Shown piece by piece: positions 48,315 through 58,404 of a stretch of DNA of 64,000 nt. Both the position numbers and the translations under genes were made by a program. The stretch's first letter is position 1. The number at the start of each line of letters is the position of its first letter. The notes beneath the pieces are model-generated. The model did no database searches. It saw only the letters and a program-made list of their open reading frames with translations, and was not told where the DNA came from. Origin of the DNA: Zasmidium citrigriseum (Eukaryota; Ascomycota; Dothideomycetes; Mycosphaerellales; Mycosphaerellaceae); assembly GCA_002786025.1 (NCBI GenBank), contig NHNW01000016.1, positions 682,001-746,000 of the forward strand. Direction: 5' to 3'.

Positions 48315-49000
48315 AAACCTAATAACCTCGCCTTCTACTAATAAAAGGACCTAGTAGCCTAATATAGTAGAGAGTAGAGCCTTAGAAGGGCGCGTAGCTA
48401 CTCTAGTACTAGTATCGCTATATAGGTAGTAGTTCTAGGCTAAGTAAGTATAAACCCCTATAAGCTTTACGCCTAACTATAGATAAGGGCGAGGAGAGAA
48501 AGAAGGGTCGTATCCGAAAGAAGCTCTATAAGTACTATCTTTTTACGCTCTCTTTAGCCTTATCTATCCTTTTTAATATACTAACTAAGCTAAATATCTA
48601 TTATTAAACCTAATAATCTCGCCTTCTACTAATTAGAGCTAGCCTAACCTAGTAGTAAGGAGTCTCTAAGGGCGATATAGCTACTCTAGTACTAGTATCG
48701 CTATATAGGTAGTAGTTCTAGGCTAAGTAAGTATAAAGCCTAACGAGTTCTAACCTAATAAGGAAGATAGCGAGACTCTAGCTTATAACGACCTTTTTTT
48801 TTACTATTCTTAGCCTTATCTATCGTTTTAATATTCTCCTAACCTACTTAATACTTATTATTAAACCTAATTTACTCGCCTTTATCTAATAAGAGTCGCG
48901 AAGAGAAAGATACTATAGTATCCTTTTTTTTACTACTCTTAGCCTTATATAGTAGTTAGATATACTCTATATCTTTTTATAACGTTAATAGACTTACGTT
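48315..49000. repeat. Three-unit tandem repeat (about 290 and 258 bp)
   Basis: AAACCTAAT..CTCGCC starts units at 48315, 48605 and 48863. Units 1 and 2 also share CTACTCTAGTACTAGTATCGC and GTAGTAGTTCTAGGCTAAG; all share TTTTTTAC..TC..TAGCCTTAT near their ends. Located just outside the hAT coding relic, this could be subterminal repeats of that transposon. Confidence 0.65.
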
Positions 49001-49489
49001 TTGTTAAGTAATAATCGTTTAGTAATTAGATAAGTTTTCGTACTAGTTACTATACTAGTCGTTATACTAGTCTACTATAAAGTACTTTTTTATAGCCTAT
49101 AAGCTTCTAGTTAAGAAGACTATACTTAAAGGTAATAGAAAGGTTAGATCGACGTATTATAGTAATAGCCTCGCTAAAGATCTAGTAGTTAATTAAGAGG
49201 AAGGCGCTAAACTTCTCGAAATAATCTTACTTAAATAGGGGAAAATCCCTTTAAAGGTTATATAGATAGTTAGATTAACGTATTATAGTAATAGCCTCGC
49301 TAAAGATCTAGCGGTTAATCTAGCGGTTAATTAAGAGGACTTTAAAGGATATATAGATTAGGCCGTCCGCCTAACCTACGTCTAATAGGCTATTTAACGG
49401 GTCGCTTTTTAAGAGTCCTTAATAATAGTCTATTTAGCGGTAGATTAGACTATACCTAGGGGATTTACTACGCTTCGTATAACTAGCTT

Positions 49490-52400
49490 TTAAACTCCTT
49501 CTAAGCCTTCTCTTCGTCGTCGTTAAAGAGTAGATTATTACTAAGGAGGCTTATAGACTTAGCCTTAAGCTCGCGCTAATCGTTATTAAGGGTAGTACGA
49601 GCTATTATTAACGCTAAGAGGGAGGTACTAGTATAGTTATAGTTATAATAGTATTAATATCTAGCTATACTAAAAAGGCGCTTAATAGCTACTCTAGCTC
49701 TAAGTACCGCGAGAATATCTCGAGCTAATTAAGCTACCCGAGGAAACTTAGGTTTAATAGCCTTCTATTATTTAATTAGATCGCTACTATACGTTTAGAT
49801 AAGGTGCTTTTAATCTATAATTAATATTAGTAAAGATAGACTAGTACGCTAACTAGTACGCTAACTAGTATATACCTAAGCGCCTATACTTATCGAACTT
49901 ATCCTCTACTAATATCTCCTTATTATAAATAGCTTCGTCTTTATTAAATCTAAAGTTACTATCGACTTATTAAGGCTATATCGCTAGTAATAGTCTAGCG
50001 TAGAGGACAAAGTTAGAGTACTTCTTAATAAAGAGCGTCCTTATTAATAACTAGTATTTTAGTTCCTATAACCTATCTCCCTATATAGCTAATTTAAAGA
50101 AGGTATTCTTTCGTATAGGTATAAGTAACGTCGCGTACCTATATAAATAGCTAAGTATAGAGGCTATAGCGGAATAATACTTAATTAGCTTAGCCTTTAT
50201 AAGCTTAACTATATTAAGTAGGGCGTACTTCTACTAGTTCTACTTCCTACGTAGGTTTAACTTAGCTTTCTCGAGTTAAACGAAGAGGTTAGAGTAGTAT
50301 AGGTATATAAGGTATAGAGTTAGGCCTATTAACGAGCTTATTAATAACGTATAGTAAGTAAACGGCTACGCGAGGTAGAGGATTTCCTAGACTTAGAGTA
50401 ACTCGGTATTATTAACGTAGAGGTAATCCTAACCTTCCTAATATAGATACTAGTTAATAAAGTAGTATAGATTAATATACTAGATAAGTATATAGGTAGT
50501 AGAATCCTAGTAGGTTTTAATATCTTATACTAGTACTAATAGTCTTATTTATTAACGTTTCGTATTAAATGTATCCTAGCCGTAATACTTATCGCTAAAC
50601 GTTTCCTCTATACGTAGCGTATCTTCTTAGAGTTTTAGGAACTTCTTAAGTCGCTACGTACTAGCGAGAATCTATAAAATAGAGGCTCGGAGCTAGGCGA
50701 TATAAGCTTAACTAGTATAACTAGTATAGCTTAGAATTATACTTACCTTAGCGAGAATATATAGATATTTATATTCTTTATTAGTAGTCCTAGCGTCTTC
50801 GATAAATTACTTCTACTTCTTTTTATTATAGTTCCGTTTAAACTTATCGTTCGATAGACGAATCTTAAGAGTAGTATATAGATTACTAATAGCGAGCTAA
50901 ATAACGTATACGAGATATAGTACTAGTTACGGCTATTTCTTTAACTCCTCTTTAGTTAGTTCTAAGCCTATAATAGTTATAGTTAAGCTCTACTTATCTA
51001 GAGTCGTAACCTATACTACTAGTAGCGCTACCTAGCCGTCCCTAGTACTTATACTACTATTTAGGTAGGTATTATTAGTATACGCCTAAAGATAAGAGAG
51101 GCTATAGTAATATTAGATAGGAAATAGGGGTAGTAGGCTTTTTAAGCTTATATAGTAGTATAAAGCGTCTTATTATTTAAAGCGTTATTAGTCGTAAACG
51201 CTAAGATCCGCTCCTTTAGGTTAAAGTTTATTATTATCTAATCTATATATTAATAGAGGTTTACGCTAGTATACTACCCCTTAATCTTAGCGAAGGATAG
51301 GAGCTCCTTATAGTATATCTAGTCTTAATCGATCTAAAAGCCCTTAATACTAAGAAAGGCTAGTTAATAATTAGAGGTACTCTAGGCGTCGAGGGTAATA
51401 GCTACCTTCGAATCGATACTCTTAGGATAGTATAGTTTATTACGAATCTTCTTAATAATATTACTAGTAGTATCCTTAATCTAGTAGTAGACTATTAATA
51501 GTAATAGTATCTTTACGTCCTTATATAGGTACTTAAGGCTCCTCTATATATAGATATTCTTAAAAAACGTTACTAGTACGCTAGTACTAATATAAGCGTT
51601 TACCTAATAGATTCTAAAGTCGTAAGGGCTATTAGCTTCGAATCCGTCTTTATATACTATGTTTTTAGCTAGCTTCTACCTCTATAAATTATTAGCGTAC
51701 TAGTTAGCGTACTAGTTAGCGTACTAGTTAGCGTACCTAAACTCGAAATCCCTTATTAAGGTTAAGCTAGCGTTTCCTTCTACTTATAGTTAATACCTAT
51801 AAGTCCTTATAAGATTTCTTCTCTAGGTACTACTTTAATCTAGAGTTACTTATATTATTAATACTCGAGTACTTTAGTATAGTATAATAGACCTTATAGA
51901 TAACCTTAGGCTCGCTATTAGAGATCTATATACCCTCTTTAAATACTATCTATTCTATAGCCTTTTTCGTAGAGCCCTATTATATAAATTACTTCTTCGC
52001 TTTCTCTTCTCTAACTCGTAAACGTATTAGATTAGTATAGGGAGTATAACTATAGAAGTTAATAAACTACTTCTTATATTCTCGATTAAAGATATAGTAG
52101 TCCTCTCTCTTCGTAAATATTATAGCTACTCGGGTATTATCTTTATTAGTATTATATATAGGCGTACGCTAGCTATTAAGAGAGTTAGAGACTTATAAAT
52201 ACGTCCTTAACGAAGGACTATTATTTATAGGCTCTTATAACGAAGCTACTACTTAATATCGTAGAGAACGCTATAGTATATTTATTAGCGATATAGTAAA
52301 CGATAAATTATCGTTAGAGTCGAGGTAGATAGTAGAAAAGGCTTAGCTAGTACTACGAGTAGGTATAAGAGGGAGTATTAACTATAATATAGTATAGAAA
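49490..52400 (-). pseudogene. hAT-family transposase relic
   Basis: Transposase of a hAT cut-and-paste DNA transposon. The decisive part is the C-terminal dimerisation domain at 49520-49790 on minus: K** (two stops where hAT proteins have E-W-W), KFPRVA*LARDILAV, then RVAIKRLFSIAR, matching the family's ARDILAIP..VA.ER.FS. The tail LLSNNLLFNDDEEKA follows at about 49530. Upstream on minus (towards 52.4 kb) the frame stays coding-like with only TAA/TAG stops, for example TNLIRLRVREEKAKK near 52000, but the zinc finger and catalytic residues were not pinned down, so the 5' limit is approximate. Terminal inverted repeats and an 8-bp duplication were not found. Heavily RIPed and dead. Confidence 0.78.
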
Positions 52401-53099
52401 CGCGCTAGATAGTATACGTAAATAATAGTATAGGAAGAAGGAAGGAAATAGTTATAAATTTCCTACTAGAAGTTCTAGAAGCTATAGGAACGCTCCTACT
52501 ACTACTTTAATACTTAGTAGACTACCTACTAGAGCTACTCGCTACTCGCTACGCTAGCTATACTATACGAGCTCCTTATAATAAAGATTATTATATACTT
52601 AACTATAAAAAGATAAGCGAGCGTTAATAGTAAGATAGCGTTAAAGTATAGAGTAGATACCTCGTCTAATAATTTCGAAATCGTAGGTCGTTATTACTAA
52701 GCCTACTATATTAAGCCTAGTCTACTATAGCTAGCTTAACGCCTAACTCTTAGCTACCTATACTATTCGTACTTTAGAAATAAAGGCGATTATTCCTTAA
52801 TTAATCTAGCGTTAGGGTTATAACTTAAGGGTTACTCGATTATAGCTTAGAGTTAATAGAAAGACGGCGACGATAAGGTAAGAAGATAATTAATAAGCTT
52901 AAGATTAAGCCGTACTAGTCTATACTAGTTAGAGAAAATACTATTTTAATTTAAAGCGAATACCTTAGTATTTACGGCTACTATAGAGGAATATTATAAA
53001 ATAGTATTTTTCTAAGGCTTAGATATTTACTAATTTTAAAGTAAATAAACGCGTTCTATATAGAATCCTCTTAACCTTTATTAAGAAACTATATAATAG

Positions 53100-55730
53100 A
53101 AGTTAAGAATTAAGAGAATAAGTAAACGTAGTCTAAGATATTTATTTATAGTATCTAAAAGACGAGAGCTTATACCTACGATAGTTTATCGGAGTCTAAA
53201 GAGACCTAGCGCTTCTTAGGAAGCGCGTTAAGATCTACCTTATTATCCGCGAGGGCCTCGTAATACTTAAATAATACCCTCGCTTCCTTAGAATCCTTCG
53301 TAGTAATAAAGCTAAACCTCTCTAGATAATTATTATTATTAGGCTAGACCTTAGCTAGACTAGGTAGCGTAAACTTATCTTTATCCTTAGCCTCCTTATC
53401 CTCTCTAACGCTATACTAGTAGTATATTAACTACTAAGGGTACTAAGCCTCTACGTCCTATAATACTAAGTTACTCTATAACGATATCTTAGCCTTCGTA
53501 AAGACCTTATACGGCTAAGGTATTAGATAGCTAGTATTTATCTACTTAATAGATATATTATACGTATTCTACGAATACGTTAGCTATATTTATTAAGAGA
53601 GTAAAGGAATACTTATAATATTCTTAATTAAGATCTAATAAGTCTTACGGAAAGACTAATACTTAATAATAACCTTAACGATAAAGAGAAGTCCCTTAGG
53701 GTTAACTAGTATCGCTATATTATAGGTATTTAGCTAGCTATAGGCGCGAGGGCGGACGCGCTATAATTAGACGACTATATCGTAGAGGCGCTATTTCCGT
53801 ATTAAAGTCTAGCGTATACGTATCTAGTACCTACTAGGGCTACGTTTAAGACTATCTTCTATCTCGATAGTATACTACTTCTTATAAATAATACGATTAA
53901 CCTACTAGAAAAGGACTAGACTAGTCTCTATAAACTTATTAAACTCCTTACTATTCGGCTTCTCGATAGGATCCTACTATCCCTTATTATTAGGCTCTCT
54001 AAAGAGCTTATTATTATTATCGTTATTAGCCTAGTAGTCTTATAAGCTATATATTTCGTTAGCTTAAGTATAGATTAGTATAGACTAGTACGCTACTAAT
54101 AGAGACTTTAAACTTATAGCTTCTATCTAACGGCTAACTATCCTTCCTTCTTAACTATCTTAAGTATCTTACTATATATATAGTTAGCTATATTTAAGAC
54201 TATAATAGAATATACTACTACTAGAAATATACTCTTCCTTACTCTCTAGCTTATTATTAATATCTATTAGCTTAGAGTAGGTAGCCTACTAGGCTATACT
54301 ATATATACTATTAGTCTAGATCCTAACTAGTATAACTACTATACTACTAAAGGAGTCTTAATATATAGAATCTTCTAGTTATAAAACGCTTCTTTCTTAC
54401 TTAGCTTAGTAGCTTACTTAGTAGGGGATAGCGTAAGGTAGTCTTTATTCCTCTCGAGATAACGAATAGCTTTACGCTTACTCGTACGCGCTTTCTCGAT
54501 AGCCTTCTATCTTAGAGCTTAATTTATATAGCGCTTATTCTCTCTTATAGTATTTAGCTTCTTAGACTTCTCTTCTAGGGCCTTTCGCTACTATAGCGTA
54601 GTATAGAAAGGCGTCTTATCCTTAGATTTCGTACGCTTCTATAGCGTTACTAGCGAATTAGATCTCTATCGCTTTATTCTCGCTAGTAAGTTATACTCTA
54701 TAATAGCTTTTAGGTATATAGGTAGTAATATAATTAATATACGACTTATATATAAACGAGCGGCTAGATATTAGTATAAATAGTAAGAGGAGGCGTAGGA
54801 AAGGCGTATTATCGCCTAAACTCGCTAGCGTCGCTATATTAATATCGCTATTACTAGGTAATAGACCCCTAGTAACGATAATACCTCTTTAATAGTAATA
54901 TTAAGGTTATTAGTAATAAGGAAGAAGAAGACAATTAGAAGCGACGAGAAGGTACTAATATAGTATTAGAAAGCTTATAATTATAGGTAGTTAATATAGG
55001 AAGTAAGCTAGTAACTAACTAAAGGAATAACTTCCTTAGCTATTACGAGAACCTAAGCTAGTATATTAGAATATACTAATCTCCTTCGAAGGAGAAGGTA
55101 CGACTAACTCGGACGCTCGAAGTAAAGGCTTATAGCTAGCTCTATATATTAAGATAATACTAATCTCTATCGTAGCTAGGATAGGTAGGATATAGCCTAG
55201 GCTACCTAGATAGCTCTCTTACTAAATATAATAATCGAATCGACTATAATATAAGGAGGGGCTTCTTATTTCTCGTAGCTTAGTAAGTATTTAAAAGTCT
55301 AGCCTAAACGATTTAAAAACTAATAGCTATAGTAGTCGTAGTAGTTATACTAGTCTCTAGCCTTAGCTAGATTTTCCGCGCTAGCTTTAAGCTTAAACTA
55401 TATCTAAGTAGTACTAATTTCGTTATTAATTAGATTAGCTATATAATAGTTTAATAGGTATAGTATATAGTATATTAACTTCCGTATAGACCTAGCCGTA
55501 TTATTATAATAGAGCTCGTCGACGCGTCTTCTCTTTATATCCTTAGTATTAATCCCCTATACGGCTAGGTCTTTATTTAGTACTATACTAATACGATTAT
55601 AATATTTTCTTTAGGCCTAGCTATAGACTATACTTTCTCTACTATCTAAATACTACTACTAGTTCTATAACTAGGCGACGGTCCTATAATACTACTACTA
55701 AACCTATCCTTAGTAAGGAAAACGACTAAG
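53100..55730 (-). pseudogene. Unidentified protein gene relic, divergent from the H3-like gene
   Basis: The minus strand gives long stretches free of stops other than TAA/TAG. Near 55350-55560 it reads INTKDIKRRRVDELYYNN and FKLKASAENLAKARD; near 53150-53420 it reads EDKEAKDKDKFTLPSLAKV and DSKEARVLFKYYEALADNK. The protein is hydrophilic and rich in Lys and Glu. It may be one gene or two; frame changes between the parts were not resolved. Its probable start near 55.7 kb faces the start of the plus-strand H3-like gene at 55.77 kb, so the two would share a promoter. I do not recognise the family. Confidence 0.4.
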
Positions 55731-55766
55731 TCGAAGGCTAAATATACGCTAACGAAAGGTTAATAT

Positions 55767-56153
55767 ATAGTACCAATTTAGAGTAATACTCTAAAACGTA
55801 GGAGGCGATTTAGAAAGCTACTTAAGAATAAGATATCGTTAACTAGCCGTAAAATAGTACTAGGTAGAGTAGTAACTAGCTATTATAAATAGAAGCTAGG
55901 TATAGTTACTCTACGTAAGATTCGATAGATATAGAAGACTTATAATCTTATTATCCCTCGGATATTATTTATACGACTCGTTCGCGAGGTAGCTACTATA
56001 TTTAAGTATAACCTACGTTTCTAGTCTAATATATTATTCGCTCTATAAGAAGCCGCTAAAGTATATCTCGTCTATAAGTTTAAATATAGTCTTAATCTTA
56101 TATTATATATAAAAAGAGTAACGATTTAGTAAAGAGATATAAGGCTTATATAA
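55767..56153 (+). pseudogene. Histone H3-like (H3 or CENP-A type) gene relic
   Basis: One plus frame, with TAA/TAG taken as Gln, aligns gap-free with histone H3 from about residue 42 to 127. From 55893: VTLRKIR (H3 VALREIR), FIRLVREVA (F.RLVREIA), FKYNLRF*S (FKTDLRFQS), AL*EAAKVYLV (ALQEA.EAYLV) and, to 56150, YIKRVTI**RDIRL (HAKRVTI..KDIQL). By my count 38 of about 86 positions are identical. Most others tested are single RIP steps: Glu to Lys, Pro to Leu, Gln to stop, His-Ala (CATGCA) to Tyr-Ile (TATATA). The N-terminal tail is basic (KRRRRFRK, SRK) as in histones but does not match the H3 tail; ATA at 55767 may be the lost ATG. LRF rather than LRW favours H3 over CENP-A. After 56153 the frame continues without TGA, so the true stop is uncertain. 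Confidence 0.85.
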
Positions 56154-58260
56154 ATACTATAAGATAAGATTCTTCTAATAGATAAGTTACTAGTATAGAC
56201 GTAAGTAGATAAGTCTACTATATACTTAAGATCTTATTTCCCTAGACTAGTATAACTAGTACGAACTTCTTCCTCTATAAGGGCCTAGCTCTAGTATTAA
56301 TAATACCTCTACTAATAGACTCTTCTCTAATAATATACGTCGATAGTATATTTACGGTATAGCGAAGACTAGCTATCTCTTTAATATTCGTTACCTAGAT
56401 ATTCGCTTACTACGAAGTCTCTCTTTACTTCTTACTAAGTCTATCTTTAATATTATTAGCCTACTAGATCGCTTTCTCGATATATATTCGAAGATCTATA
56501 TACTAGACTAGCTTAGAATATACTACTACTAATATTAACGGATTCCTTAAGCTAAGTTACGAGAAGACGACCTCTTTTCTTATCGCCTATTACTACGATC
56601 CCTATTCGTATATAAAGAGCTAGTATAAGGACTATCTTAGAATATACTACTACTAGAGGCTACTATTAACGTCTATACCTATATATTAATTAAATCCTCT
56701 TACTTAGGCTCTTATATCTATACTATTACTATAGATATACTACGAGCTCTAGTTCTAACTATACTACCTACCTACTTACTAAAGGACTCTTTAATTATAT
56801 AATCTACTAGTTAAAAGCTTATACTTTTAGTAAGAGCTTCTTATATTATATCGCTAGGGACTTCTAATAGTATTAGCTTTTCGGCTTTAGACTATTATAA
56901 CTAGTACGCTTACTCTTATATACTTTAATTCTAGCCTTTATATTCTTAGATCGGCTTTACTATACCTTACTCGTATCTTCGCTTTAATAGTATTATATAG
57001 GAGTCTTCGATAAGGGAAGAAGTAAGCTATAGCGGGCTAAGGTACTATATAATAGTATTACTAGTAAACTTAATCCTCTTCCCTTTACTTATACCTCTAC
57101 TAGCGACTTTAGGTTAGCTCTTTAATATACGTATAGTAGTAGCTAGTATATTATTAATATATTCTTACCTATAGTTTAGATATACTAATAATAGCGATAG
57201 GTCGCTACTACTATATATTACTATACTAACTATTATAAGCTCGCTATTAATATTTTAATAGTAAGCTCGCCTTTCGTCTAAACCCCTTATATATATAATT
57301 CGAAACTACTATTATTACTATTATTAATAAGTAAATCGAAGCGATATTATAGCGCGTACTAAGTAGACTACGAGAAAGGCGCTAAGTAAGAGGCTTACTA
57401 GCGCCTATAACCGAGTATAGTAGTAGAAGCGAAAGAGTAGCTCTACTACTACTAGAGCTCTTAGAGTAGCCTATAGTAGTATTATAGGCTACTATATTAG
57501 TCGCTTTAGAGAGAAGATTCGCCTTAGAAAGGCTAAGAAAGTAATAGTAGCTAGTAAGGCGCGTATATTAAGACTATACTAGTCCTTATACTAGTTAGGA
57601 TAGAGCTAATACTTTATAAGTAAGGCGAGACGTAAGGTTACGGATATATACGCTCTACTAGATAGCGATATACGCCTAGGTCGCTTCTTCTTAATCCCTT
57701 AGTTAGTATTCTATCGCGTAGTTTAAGAGCTTATCGCTACTAAGAAGAGTAGCCTATATATCTTATAGGACGCCTCTATCCTCCTTTAGAGTATTATAGA
57801 GGGCTTTAGCGTATAATACTTTAATAGTATATCTACTTTTAATCCGACTTTAACTATCTATTTACTAATAAGCTATAGTAGCGGCCTATAGTATAATCTA
57901 CTATATTAGCCTAAAGAAGGTATACTCTAGTACCTTAATCTAGCGTAATACTATAATAGCTAAGAATATAAAGAAGCTTATAGCGAAGGGCTTAGAGCTA
58001 TCGATTCCTAATAAGTACTATTAGCTATCTCTATATAATATAATAAGAGTAGAGTTCTTAGGTAGTAGTAGGAAGTCTATAAAAAGTAAGAGTAAGGCGA
58101 TTATTATAAAGCGGAAGCTAGTCGTCGATAATAATAATAATAATAAGAATATTAATAATAAGTAGATAGTTCTTTAGCGCTATACCTTCTTTACTTTAAT
58201 CGAGATACCTAGTACTTACCTATATACTAATAGCTAAATAAATTAACCTTTTAGTACTTA
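56154..58260 (+). pseudogene. Unidentified coding-like relic with an acidic C-terminal patch
   Basis: Plus-strand frames with only TAA/TAG stops continue after the H3-like fold. The clearest is about 57300-57910: RVLSRLRERR, RVALLLLELLE, ALERRFALERLRK, Leu/Arg-rich and likely helical. Near 58110-58160 a basic KRKLVV is followed by NNNNNKNINNK, which before RIP would have been an Asp/Glu run. Whether this is a separate gene or the continuation of the H3-like frame is undecidable by eye, because RIPed DNA reads through in several frames. Confidence 0.3.
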
Positions 58261-58404
58261 TATTTAAGATCTTTCTAGCTCTACTTTATAATTTTAGCCT
58301 ATCTATATACTATACTAGTCGCTATACTAGTCTTTTCTATAATTTCCCTTTCCCTTTTCCTTTCTAGTATCTATAATTTCTAGCTAGACTATATATTATT
58401 TTAT

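Noticed and set aside
57130..57290. Tyrosine-recombinase or telomere-linked-helicase-like tail (HxxT..Y pattern)
   Set aside because: The resemblance depends on assuming many His/Tyr reversals and no catalytic set could be assembled.
49036..58335. Direct repeat TATACTAGTCG(T/C)TATACTAGTC flanking the hAT/H3 region as element ends
   Set aside because: TATACTAGT-like words are common throughout the RIPed block (for example 48205, 51700, 57572), so the match is not specific.
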